From Phanerochaete sordida (lineage: Eukaryota > Basidiomycota > Agaricomycetes > Polyporales > Phanerochaetaceae): a stretch of 64,000 nt of DNA. Position 1 is the stretch's first letter. Each line of letters starts with the position of its first letter. The DNA lies in NCBI GenBank assembly GCA_019973155.2, contig BPQB01000059.1, positions 62,001-126,000 on the forward strand, written 5' to 3'. Shown here one piece after another: positions 21,799 to 32,307 of the stretch. The position numbers and the translations under genes are program-made. The notes under the pieces are model-generated. The model had not been told where the DNA came from, made no database searches, and was given only the letters and a program-made list of their open reading frames with translations.

Positions 21799-22580
21799 TC
21801 AGTGGATCAGAAGTCTATCAGACAGCGCGCGGCACGCACCCTTGAGGCCCGCCTTCTTCTCGCCTGCGGTGCCAAAGCCGAAGGCAGGCTTCTCGGCGTC
21901 GCGCGCGAAGAGGCCGGCGACGACGCCGCTGCGGGGGCGCGCGAAGGGCGGGCGCGCGTCGTGGTCGCCGCGCCAGCTGGTGAGGCTGCGGCGCGCGCGC
22001 GCGGAGGCGCGGAAGACGAGGCCGAGGAGGACGGCGACGCAGCCGAGCGCGAAGAGGAGGAAGGCGGCGACGAGCGTGAAGTCGTCGCAGTGGTGCGAGA
22101 GGATCGCGGCGGCGATGAGGCACTGGAAGACGCCGAGCGGGCCGAGCCCGAAGGCGCTCCCGAGCACGGGGAAGAAGCGGTCGAAGAACGCGAGCGGCCA
22201 GCCGACCTCGGAGAGGATGAGCACGATGATCTGGAAGATGATCAGCAGCCGGTTCACGACGGCCCAGAAGATGCCTGCGGGCTGGTTCGGGACGGTGCTG
22301 TTCCTGCGGGGGCGGTCAGCGGGTGCCACAGTGGCGACTGGAGGTGACGCACTCGATGTAGTCGCAGTCCGTGAAGTCTTCGTCGGTGGCGTTCTTCATG
22401 AAGTAGTTGACCGCCTCCACGTCATTCACGAGCAGAAATATTGAGCTTGCGAACACGAGAAGCATGGAGATGATGCTGAGTATGCGGACGGCATTGAGGC
22501 CAATGAAGATGTCTACGGATCGTCAGCTTCCACCACCGTCGAAATAATCGTGACCACTCACATGCGCGAGGAGGGAGCAT
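21799..22580 (-). CDS. DUF7598-type four-helix membrane protein
   Basis: Three exons (22562-22580, 22353-22512, 21799-22303) encode 227 residues. The first exon has only 19 nt (MLPPRA plus one base). The body matches a conserved Basidiomycete membrane protein: IFIGLNAVRILSIISMLLVF, then a short luminal loop with DFTDCDYIE and STVPNQPAGIFWAVVNRLL. Three further helices follow (IIVLILSEVGWP, GPLGVFQCLIAAAIL, TLVAAFLLFALGCVAVLLGL). A basic cytoplasmic tail starts RASARARRSLTSWR. Four membrane segments are clear. Function is unknown in the family. A minus-strand TATAAAG near 22755 may belong to its promoter. Strong conservation of the middle part makes the gene model secure; the tail is less conserved. 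Confidence 0.82.
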
Positions 22581-23175
22581 TTTGACTGTGTCGTGTTGGG
22601 GCTAGGTTCGTAAATTGTAAAACGTCTAGAGCGTGAGGTGTCCCAGCACCGAGAGAAGCAAAAGAGAGTGGGTGGAAGAAGTTCAAGGTCAAGAGCGAGG
22701 GATACGAGGAAACGCGTCCACGCAAATATGTAGCTCGCACAGGCCGTGTGGCCTTTATACGTACAGACACATAGCACATGGCTTTGAAGTTTCCATGGTC
22801 CTCGTACTATTGTCCTCGACAATGCGCGGGGTTGAATGTTTGGACAGACAATAACGACTTTGTCGTCACTAACAATGCTTGCCCGAAAAGGACATGGCGG
22901 CCTCGGCTGTCACGGACAATGTCACGGAGAGTTACAATTGGGTGTGAACGGGGTCACTCGGTGGCCACATTTGGGCAACCGACGGCGGGAGCGTCTTCGT
23001 GGCGTCGCGCTAGCAACTGCCGTTTGGCGCCCGCGGATGAAGGCCGAGTGGCAGTTGGAGGTCGATATGTGGCATCTCACAGGGCCTAGGAGTATCCGCG
23101 TAATGAGTACAGATCACGATATAATTAATGGAGAAATACACGAGGTTGCTACAGGTATCGCAATGACGGTATCGC
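22581..23175. other. Intergenic region
   Basis: Upstream region of the DUF7598 gene and 3' flank of the zinc-knuckle gene. No supported ORF. Confidence 0.5.
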
Positions 23176-24336
23176 TCAGTCGCTGTCGGAAAGGTCCATG
23201 TCGGACTCGGGATCGTCAAGACCGTTCGAGGAGACTAGCTTTGACTTTGTCAAGGATTGTGGTTGCAGGAGGAGAGGGGCCCGCGTCAGAGATTGTAGAC
23301 CACACGGAGTCGCAGGCTGTGATGATGGGGGAGGTGGAGGACGCGGTGGAGGAGAACTGGAAGGCGGTGGTGGACAGTCCGCTGGAGCCGGCGGAAGAGG
23401 AGGGGGAGATCCAGACGGCGGAGGGGGCTGAGCGAGCGACGTGGTTTGAAGGAACGGCATGGCGTATTGAGCGAAGTCCGCCCAAGGAGCGCACTCGTGC
23501 ACAGTCGTATCGTAATCCGTCATGAGAATATCCAGAGGATCGGGGTCAGGACGAGGAGGCGGTGGGGAGTAAACCAAGAGCCAAGAATTTGAGAAGTAGG
23601 ATTCGGGGTAGGACACCCATCTGCGCACGGGAGCTGGAGAGTCTGGAAGCCCCCCTTCCTCGATGGCTGACGAATCTTCAGAAGCTCCCGAGTGTGTGTT
23701 TGCTGCGTCTGCTGATTCTTGTGGTTCTAGACCGGTGCGACTGGGCAGGACAAGAGTCTCGTCGGTTTCGCCATAGACGGAGAACTCGAGGTCGTCTTCG
23801 TCAGAGTCGGTGTTACTTGCTTGTTCGGTGCCCACGATCCTCCTCCAGATGCGTACTCGGGGGTCTTCTGCTGCGACCCAGCCGGTGGGGTATCCGAAGT
23901 CTGCTATATTCCGCAACCACGGCACGTACTCGCCTACATCGCCATCCGGGATCGCCAGTGCGTCGCGCAACTCTCTACCCATGACCCGCCCAGGCTCGAA
24001 CGTCTGAAGCCACTCGAGGCGCTGCTTCTTCCACTCAGCGACCTCGTGAATGCGTCTCCTGGGACCAGAGCTGGCGCCCTTGAAGAAGTCGTACAGCTGT
24101 CGCGTGAGCGCGATCAACTCACGGTTCCGACGTTCGGGGCAATCGTTGAGTATGTGTTCCATGGAGCCGCAGTTGAAACAGCGGGGTGCGTCAGGATCCT
24201 CGACGGCGCTCTCGTCTGCAGAGCCTAGAGCTGCGTGCACGGTCCGCGTGTACTCGGGCACTTCGTACTTCAAGAGCTCTGGGTTGGTTCCGTAGGGGCA
24301 CCAGAAGAAGCTTCCTGTGCTTGCGTCTGCTGCCAT
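23176..24336 (-). CDS. ZCCHC8-like protein: CCHC zinc knuckle plus PSP domain
   Basis: One exon encodes 386 residues from the ATG at 24336. Near residue 13 lies WCPYGTNPELLKYEVPEYTR, which is conserved in fungal relatives. A zinc knuckle CFNCGSMEHILNDC follows, spaced C-x2-C-x4-H-x4-C. A PSP-type segment comes next (FEPGRVMGRELRDALAIPDG through VPWLRNIADFGYPTGWV). The C-terminal 200 residues are acidic, then strongly Pro-rich. In animals ZCCHC8 is a subunit of the NEXT complex that feeds nuclear RNA to the exosome with the Mtr4 helicase. A similar nuclear RNA-decay or splicing-linked role is inferred here. The first 67 nt overlap the end of the upstream glutaredoxin-like CDS on the same strand in another frame. 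Confidence 0.82.
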   Translation of the reverse strand: MAADASTGSFFWCPYGTNPELLKYEVPEYTRTVHAALGSADESAVEDPDAPRCFNCGSMEHILNDCPERRNRELIALTRQLYDFFKGASSGPRRRIHEVAEWKKQRLEWLQTFEPGRVMGRELRDALAIPDGDVGEYVPWLRNIADFGYPTGWVAAEDPRVRIWRRIVGTEQASNTDSDEDDLEFSVYGETDETLVLPSRTGLEPQESADAANTHSGASEDSSAIEEGGLPDSPAPVRRWVSYPESYFSNSWLLVYSPPPPRPDPDPLDILMTDYDTTVHECAPWADFAQYAMPFLQTTSLAQPPPPSGSPPPLPPAPADCPPPPSSSPPPRPPPPPSSQPATPCGLQSLTRAPLLLQPQSLTKSKLVSSNGLDDPESDMDLSDSD

Positions 24337-24643
24337 TCTTCGAGTGCCTGGAAAACTGTCTGTGCGTCCCAGCGTCCTTTCGCGACTTCTTTGCCTTCTA
24401 TGTGTAGCGCGGGGATCCAATACACATACTTCCGCTTCCACTTCTCCTGGCCCGCGTCTTGGATGTTGATGGTCTGTAGCTCAAAGTCGCGTTTTTGGCG
24501 GACTTTCGCAAGCTCAGCTTTGGCGATCTGGTGAAGTTAGTAAAGCGGTCCTCAAGCGGGAGAGCGCGACTCACATCGCACAGCGAACACTGCGGTCCCG
24601 AGAACAGCGTCAAGCGAGGAATGCGAGTCAGACGTCCAGCCAT
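24270..24643 (-). CDS. Glutaredoxin-like (DUF836) small redox protein
   Basis: Two exons (24575-24643 and 24270-24527) encode 108 residues. The fold is thioredoxin-like: IPRLTLFSGPQCSLCD carries the paired cysteines in a C-x2-C arrangement, followed by IAKAELAKVRQKRDFEL, DTI-like strand QTINIQDAG, then the cis-Pro region YVYWIPALHIEGKE and KGRWDAQTVFQAL. This matches the fungal glutaredoxin-like family related to yeast YDR286C. Members are thought to be mitochondrial or cytosolic oxidoreductases; the partner is unknown. The gene sits immediately upstream of, and overlaps, the ZCCHC8-like start, and is divergent from the CCCH-ankyrin-AAA gene with fewer than 300 bp between them. Confidence 0.82.
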
Positions 24644-24935
24644 GCAGGCTGCGCCGTCATGAGCGCAGAAACGAAGCGAGGTGAAGTGACGACGTACGAA
24701 TCTTGGTTGAGTTTGGAGTGGGGAGAGATCGACGCGGATTTCGCGTCTGGCACGGGCGACAACCCAGTTATCCCCCCTTTCTCGGACTTGTCGGGGGAAA
24801 TTATTCCCGCGCGTAATTGGTTCAGCTCCGAGACCGTGTCGCTGCTCGACCCTGCCAACGACGTCGTTGCCCGTTGCAGGCACGCTCTCATGACTGCTCC
24901 ATGACTATCCCCGATCCTCCATGGAAGCGAAAGAG

Positions 24936-27900
24936 TGAGCTCCAGGCCTCGTTTCTCCCGCGACGCGCCTGTTCACGACCAGTCTGCAGCGCGACCATGT
25001 CCGTTCTACTCCCAAGGTCGCTGCTTGTTCTCCGATTCGTGCAGCTTTCTGCATGATGTCAAAATCAAGGTCCAGAACCCAGAGATCACCATTATCTCGA
25101 GCCCCACGCCCGAGTCCACGCCCGCCCTTTCACGCAGCGACTCGATTACATCCAGCCCTGCGTCGCCTGGCACCGTGCTCAACAAAGTGCGCTCGCCACC
25201 GCGCTCGCCACGGCTCTCTAGTCTGCTGCTTGCTCTCGGCAGTGCCATACCTCCAGAGGAAGAAGCCGACGACGGCTCGAGCCCTGCGGAAGCTTCAACG
25301 AGTCGCGCCGCAGAGCTCGTTCCGCCAGATGCAGTGCTTGGACAGGTATCACCGCGGAGAAGCGCGGTCAGGGAGCTAGACAACGAGGCAGCACAGGCTG
25401 AACGGGAGGTTGTAAGTCTTAACTCTCCCGAGGTAGACAAACATACGACTCCGCCGCCAGACCAGTCGCCTACTTCCCGTAACCGACATTCACAGCCGTC
25501 CTCTGAGAAATCGGCACAGGAACATGAAGGCACCGATATCATGTCTCCAGTCGAGCTCACGACTGGCCCTCCATTCTGGAATCCTATTGGCAACCTTCCG
25601 CAGTCATACCACCGCGAAGACTCCGTCGACTCCGGTTACGCGGATACTTGGACTGGTCCCCAGCAATTCGCTTTGTCACCCCCGCGCAGGAATTCATTGA
25701 AGCGCTATTCTACGCTATCTCTTCTCTCCTCGCCGTTCGGGTCTCCAGCTCGCGCAATTTCCCCCAAATTTGCGCCAGTCTCGTTATCATCTTGGCCCCC
25801 AGGATCTCCGCGTTCTGGTCCATCCAACTCGGAATCAGCATCAGAGCCGCCTGACATCTCGGAGTGTGACGCGGAGGATGCATCTGCACAGTCCTCCGAC
25901 GAGCTAGACAGCCCGACCAAACATGAAGCGGACCGTAAACGGCGCTCTGATGCCAGTCACTTCTCCGACGCGGATCCAGAGAAGACTGTCAAACAGAGCC
26001 GGCCGTCGTCTCTGCTTGTCCCGGGCGTGGACGACCATGTCGAGACCATACCAGCGCGCCCTGCGCTTTCTGCTGGATCTCCGGCGGATTCACTTGAACG
26101 CCATGTCGCTGCGTCACCGGAAGCGCCACAGACTGTCCACCCCCTCGAGCCATCGCCATTCCTGCTCAGCTACGACGAGGAGACATCACCGCCTCCGGCC
26201 CTCGGCTCGCAGCTTGGCGACGAGCATCGCTCGGCTGCGCCGTCGCCAACGTTGACATCGCGAACCCAGTCGCCTCGAAGCGAGCCTTCGCCTCGGTCTT
26301 CTCCACAATCTGCTGCTGCGAGACCAACTTCAACGCTGTTTGACTATGGATCATCCCCGGCAGCTACACTACCCTCCACCTCTCCCCTGTCTCGAAGATC
26401 TCCAGGTCGCGACTCAATGTCTCCGCGTGTCGCTCAGCCATTGACTGCAATTGGGTCACGCAGTGCGTCCGTGATGTCTGCTCAGGAACGGAGCAGCCCA
26501 CAGACTGTCAATGCTGCTCCCGCAGACGCCGTCAACAACGCAGTAGGCTCACTAGTGGCTACAGTGGACGCGCCCCTCGCCAATCCCTTCAGTCCATCTT
26601 CCTCGCCGAGAAGCGAGGCCGATGTATCATATGAGGACTTGTATGCGGCGCATATCAACCCGCCGATGCAGGCGAGCGCGGAGAATCAAGAGGTCGATGA
26701 GGATGTCAGAGGCCGCTCCTCTCCCAATTTCGGTAGTCCCGGAGCAGCGCACGACTTTTCCGAGCCCACGTCTCCAGAAGTCTCAGAAGAGCAGACGATG
26801 TCCTTCGCTAGCTTGTACGCTGCGCAGTCTAGCCCCGCGGTCTTCGCTCTTGAAGACGATCAGCTGCCACGATCTGAAGACGAGCGGCCTCGGTCCGTCG
26901 CATCGGTGGCGCGTACGATCTCACCAGCGCTGTCTAGTCGCCAGAGACTCGGTAGTCCACGTGCTGCCGCACAACCGCGCTCTGAAGAGCCGTCGCCTGT
27001 CGCCGGCCCGTCGCGACTGGCAAGCCCAGCCGTACAGGCTGTGACGGCAGAGGATCAAGCGGACTCGACGTTCTCGTACGCAAGTTTCTATGACGAGGCA
27101 CCCTTGGCCGATCCTTCGCGCCATTCGACTCCTCGCTCGACGCTCTCCCGTTCTGCATCCCTGAGAAGCATGTCTAGTACCCCTCGCTCTGAGCGAACAA
27201 TGCTCTCCCGATCAGCATCGGTACGGTTAGCATCGTCACCGCGCTCGGAACGAACGCTGTCCAGGTCCTCTTCCGTTAGGAGTAGCGTGCGGAGAACACC
27301 AACAGCCCTGCCATCTGGGCGATCTTCTCCGGCTCCGAGTGTCTCCAGTGTTGCAAGTGGCTCGCTCTTGCGACCGCCAGGTCGGGAGTCCACGCTACTG
27401 TCTCCGCACAACAGCCCTTCTGGATACGCTTCCCCACGCATCGCTGTCGTCGACAATAACCATATAGATCCTATGCAAGACATGTTCTCGGATTTTACAT
27501 ACGGACTGCCATCTCCGTCACCATATTCTCTCAACTCCTCCCCCGTCGCTGCGTCACCGTCCTTAGGATCGCCTGCTATCTCGCGCCAATCATCGGTCTC
27601 CGACCTCCACTCTGACTCTGGCGACCATGAGTCTCGGAGGTCTAGCAAAGTGCCCTTCGGCTTCAGAAACTCTCTTATGGTACGTTTTTTCTCCTACGTG
27701 AGTTCCCAGCTAATTGTTGGATAGGCCCGCAAACGAGATTCCTTGAACACGCCGCGGCCGGGGAGCGCGCCCCTGGTTCGGCCACGACCTCCTGCACTGG
27801 TCGGCATCGGGTCCAACCGCAGTAATTCCATGAACGACAACCGGCAGGACCTGGTATCTCCTGCTGAGTCGGCCTCGTCTGCTGGCAAACTCAGACCACT

Positions 27901-30147
27901 TCGACTGGTGAGCGAGATTTCGATCCTCGGCTGAGCGGTTTGCTCATGGGTATATGCAGTCCGTTCTCTTAAACTCGCCCAACTCCGCACTCTCCTTTAA
28001 CTCTGGTATATCTCCTTCTCCATTATCGTCCGGCGTGTTTCCACCACAGACTGCTGAAACTACTCCTGGTACGTCCACTCGAGCCTTCTTGCTCATCCTT
28101 CGCACCTTGACTCTCGCACAGCTACATCAAGTTCACCTCCGTCACCATCTGTACAATCGGAACATTCACTATCTAATAGCCAAGATGTGAGGGCATCCTT
28201 CTTCGCACCTACGTCGTATGCTAATGTCCGGCTCTTGCAGTCACCTTCACATTGCATACCCAGTAATGCTTCCCCAAGCCATATACCTGCTGACTCTTCA
28301 TCGACTCTGGATGGTTCGGATCGGATGCTTTCTCGCTCTCGCTCACCTTCAAATGCTACATCTACTGCTTCTCGGAATCGCGCATCAAGCCCCAGCACCT
28401 CATACGCTTCCCATAGACTTTCACACATCATTCGTTCTTCCAGTAGACTCTCGGAACCTATACGCCCAATACCCGAAGACGAGGAATACGACGACGACGA
28501 CGACGCAGACCCTCGCTCCGAACTCACCGTTCGCGTGGATCGCGACCCACCGATGGCCTCCGCTCCACCCTACGCGCGCCCATCTTCCGTTGCTTCTTTC
28601 CACGAGTCCGTACACGCCATCGCGACACCGCGGCCCACTCTTCTCTTCGCAATTGCAAGCGACAATGTCGACGAGGTGCGGCGCGTGCTCGAGAGCGGCG
28701 AGGCAGGCCCGAACGACGACGTCGGGCCGCAGTCGGCACTCGCCTTTGCGCTCACGGCAGCCAACCTCGCGCACCGCAAGGACATCGTCAAGCTCCTCCT
28801 CGCCCATGGTGCGAACCCGGCGTCTCTCCGCGTCCAGCCCGAACACAGCGCGCGCTCCTCGGTCTCGTCATTCGCTCAAGCGGCCGACGTGGATGGCATC
28901 AACCCGGATCTACTCGAGAATCTGGACCCAGCTACGAGGTAGGCCTCAGAGTCCTCTGGTTTGGCGGGATATCCTCTAACGATGGGATAAATGAACAGAT
29001 ACTACATCGCTCGCGCAGACGCCCCCCAGACACGTCGGGCGTCGTCCCTGATCCATCGCTCATTCTTCCGCCCGCTGACCAGGGTGCGGTTCGACCTCAT
29101 TGGTCAGGACCGTGCCCTGGAGCAGCTGTTCCGGGTGCTGAGTATGCCGACGATGGCTCCCATCGTCGTGCTACTCTGTGGTCCCAGTGGACACGGAAAG
29201 AGTCTTCTCGCCAGACGATGTGAGTGTTCAAGCCTTATCTGACAGCTCCATCTGTTGATTCATTTGTAGTCGGATCGTTGCTCGAGGTGCCTACGCACAC
29301 GGTGAACATGACCACGCTGCGGTCCACCCGAGATATTTGGAAAAGCTACTCAATGAGCCCCTACGAGGTATGACGCTTGACAGTACCTGGGAGGCTCTAA
29401 ATGATGACCGAACAGATGCAGGAACCGAGCGACTTGACGCTGGCCGAGTTCCTCAAGGAAAACGAGGGCCAGCGCTGCGTCGTCGTCCTTGATGTCAGTC
29501 GGCCCGCGGTCCCATACGGAGCGACCTGGCTCATCATGATCTTTGACAGGAAATTGAGAAGACGGAGAACGAAGTTATCTTGTCCTCGCTTTTGATGCCT
29601 TGGGAACTTGGTACGCTCAGATATCCGCATTTGTGCCCTTTACATGGCTCACAATATGATCAGGACGCGTCTCCTTCGAGGCTAGTCAGCGCCATGTTGA
29701 CTGCTCGAAGGTCATCTGGCTAGGCACCTCCAACATCGGGCATGACCTGGTCTTCGAGCACCAAGCTACGAGGCACAGTCCCGAGGAGCAGATGGCCCGC
29801 GAGGAATACGTCGATCTGATGAAACTGCTTCGGCCGAAGGTCTCGGAGCGTTTGGGGGTGAGTGTTCATGTCGCCGTTGACACCATGGATGCCCTGACAG
29901 TATTGTATAATAGCCCTCGCTTCTTTCCCGTGTCACGACAGTCCTGCCATTCGTCCCCTTCACCACCGACGAGAAGATGGCGATTGCCGCCGAAGCCCTG
30001 TTCACACTTTCTGAGGACGCCGCGCGGTCACTGCCTGCGGCTACGGTGGAAAAGCTGGTGAAAGACTCGCTGCAGAGCTACGTCCCTGCTGAGGGTGCAC
30101 GGTCACTGTACCGCGCTGTATCGACACAGCTTCTTGACACGCTCTAA
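24936..30147 (+). CDS. CCCH zinc finger, ankyrin and Clp-like AAA+ ATPase in one predicted frame
   Basis: Exons from the CCCH region onward: 24936-27679, 27725-27907, 27960-28068, 28122-28186, 28241-28938, 28999-29219, 29270-29367, 29416-29493, 29550-29610, 29664-29857 and 29914-30147. With one base from an unidentified upstream exon they make 1561 codons. A CCCH finger near residue 22 (CPFYSQGRCLFSDSCSFLH) is followed by about 1100 Ser/Pro-rich residues with repeated SRSAS-type motifs. One or two ankyrin repeats come next (TLLFAIASDNVDEVRRVL, KDIVKLLLAHGANP). The AAA+ module has Walker A GPSGHGKS, Walker B CVVVLDEIEK and sensor GTSN, and ends like the ClpB small domain. Ankyrin plus Clp-like ATPase resembles mitochondrial CLPB/Skd3. 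The CCCH part could be a separate gene, although splicing keeps one frame throughout. No in-frame ATG precedes 24936, so the start codon may be split by an intron. The acceptor of exon 8 could also be six bases later (29422). Confidence 0.7.
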
Positions 30148-30770
30148 TGGATTATTAGGCTAGTGTACTATTGTAATATGGATTTCCAGCTGATGGATCT
30201 ATCGATAGGCTAACTTCCCGCCGTTGCAACACAGCCTGACAGGCCCGTAAGACATCCGTGCGTATGCGTCGGCGAAGGCGGTGCACCAGGTAACGACGGT
30301 GGAGCATGGCAGATCGGGATAACTTGATGCTTGTTCCAGGCTTGACAGCCTTCGCAGATATGCAGTATTCTCGACCCCGCAAGTCTACTTCTGGTTTGGT
30401 GCCGTGCGACGAGAGCTCGACCCTCGTCCAGACGGTCAGCGAGGCGCCAGCGCGGCCAACCTCACGAACTCTACACCTGCCTGATGCGGTGCTGAGTTGG
30501 CCTGATAAGGCAAGATCCAACACAGCGTAAACGCGTTCCGAGGCAGCCACTTGATGTCTTTGGTTTGAAACGTGCTGCTGGGATGCGCATCAATGGCTGA
30601 TGTCAGTTTTCCCCCTGGAGGCCGATAGAGAAGATATATACGCTGCTCGCCCACGACGACGGCCCTCACTTTCTTTCCTTCTTTTCTCTTCCGTTCTCTC
30701 TGGGGCTTTCCCCTGATTGTGTTTCTGCCTTTCCTTTGGGTTCTACGCGTGTGTCCTATATTATTCGGTT
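30148..30770. other. Intergenic and promoter region
   Basis: Holds a TATATA at 30635-30640, about 130 bases before the ATG of the SH3 membrane protein, followed by a pyrimidine-rich stretch typical of fungal promoters. Confidence 0.45.
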
Positions 30771-31712
30771 ATGGCCATCATCAGCCTGCAAGATCGCACT
30801 CTGGAGCAGAGGGACGATGGTTCTGCGGTCAAGCCGTTGCCCACGTCTGTGAAGGCTTTGGCAGGCTTCATCGTAGTCTTTGGCTTGGTTATCCTCGGTA
30901 AGTCGTGCTTCATCATCGAAGACCTACCTCCGCTGAACAACTGCTCGTCAGGCATCATTGCCTGGAGGATTGGCAAGTGGCGGCGGAACAAACTCCGCGC
31001 TGCGTCGCAGCAGTTCGCAGCCTACGCTGCAAAGCCCACCCTTCCACCTACCGCTCCCATCCGTGGTAGCACGGAGAAACCCGAGCGCGAGCTCGAGACC
31101 TACAAGTGGCAGCCGATCGCTCTCCCCGCCCCTGCGCACTCGCCCAACAAGGACGTCGCCAAGGGCAAAAACCGCTTCTTCAAGCCGTTCAGCTCGAACA
31201 AGCCCGCTCCGCTTCCCCTCGACAGCATCCCTCCGCCAGCATACACGGCAGCACAACCATCAGCACCGCTCGTCACCGTACACATCACCGACGCAGGCAT
31301 CGAGGGCGAGAAGGAGGGGCGGCGCGCGACGCCGCACACCAAGCTCGCGATGCAGATGCTCAAGGTGGACCCCGCCGCGTCGCCGCTGCCGAGCCCCGTG
31401 CGGAGCGCGTCGATGGGGCCGGACTCGCCGCTGTTCAAGAGCCTCGCGTCCGCGCCGAAGCTGCCCGCCGCGCGGCTCATGGTCGTCGCGTGCACATTCG
31501 TGCCGTCGCTGCCGGACGAGCTGCACGTCGCGGTCGGCGAGCCGCTGCGCATGCTCGAGGAGTACGAGGACGAGTGGTGCCTCGCGCAGCGCGTCGGCGC
31601 GGACGGCGCGCGCGGCGTCGTCCCGCGCTTCTGCCTGCAGGACGTCCCCGCCGCGCAGCAGCCCCCGCGCAGCAAGCGCGCCTCGCTTGTGCCCAGCGCG
31701 CTCCGCCACTAG
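30771..31712 (+). CDS. Membrane-anchored SH3-domain protein A
   Basis: Two exons (30771-30897, 30952-31712) encode 295 residues. A single membrane segment lies at residues 29-50 (ALAGFIVVFGLVILG) and is followed by the basic KWRRNKLR, so the long C-terminal part is probably cytoplasmic. A Pro/Ser-rich linker leads to a C-terminal SH3 domain with the ALYDY-like start ARLMVVACTFVPSLPDEL, the RT-loop acidic cluster LEEYEDEWCLAQR and the ending GARGVVPRFCL. SH3 proteins of this kind in fungi (Sho1, Fus1) act in osmosensing, polarity and cell fusion by binding Pro-rich partners. Here that is an inference from domain layout. The SH3 domain resembles that of the gene at 43583-44893. The 3' half is very GC-rich. 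Confidence 0.82.
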   Translation: MAIISLQDRTLEQRDDGSAVKPLPTSVKALAGFIVVFGLVILGKSCFIIEDLPPLNNCSSGIIAWRIGKWRRNKLRAASQQFAAYAAKPTLPPTAPIRGSTEKPERELETYKWQPIALPAPAHSPNKDVAKGKNRFFKPFSSNKPAPLPLDSIPPPAYTAAQPSAPLVTVHITDAGIEGEKEGRRATPHTKLAMQMLKVDPAASPLPSPVRSASMGPDSPLFKSLASAPKLPAARLMVVACTFVPSLPDELHVAVGEPLRMLEEYEDEWCLAQRVGADGARGVVPRFCLQDVPAAQQPPRSKRASLVPSALRH

Positions 31713-32307
31713 GCCCCCGACCTCCGACTCGCTTGACGACGGCACCCGCGCCGGTGCCACGAAACAAGTTACGATGATGAATGATCCCTTCGCTCCTCCC
31801 GCCCTCAGACACACTGCGTAGACGTCCCGAGCGACGGCCCTCACGCATTCGCAATCCTTACCTTACGGACGTTCTCCCGAGAAGTCCACCCGCTCTTTAC
31901 CTTCCCCCCAATTCCTTTATTTATTATTTCGCTCTTTAGGCCATACTTTCTGGTACGTTCGGACTCAATGGCTCTTCTGCATCTCGTCCTGATCCGTGAT
32001 TTCAGTATCCTGCGAACACTTTGGTTTAAGTTATCCCTTTCGTAACACCCATCGTCTGACACGCACTTGCGCAGTGACCTGCTGGTGTCGTCCAAGCGAG
32101 AATTCCCGAGACTTGTCTAGGACTCTAGGCACTCGGCTCGTAAGTATCATATTTCCATACCTTTGCACCGCTATTTAGTAGCTAGTCGATGCAAATACTG
32201 TACATGTTCTTAATGTACAAAAGTCCCGACCGTGACCCATGCGCTGGCTATATATGGTCCATGTCCTACAAAGAGCTAGAGAATTGACAAATCCGACGAT
32301 GTTGCAG
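31713..32307. other. Convergent intergenic region
   Basis: 3' flanks of the SH3 gene and the F-box/WD40 gene. AT-richer; nothing else recognised. Confidence 0.5.
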
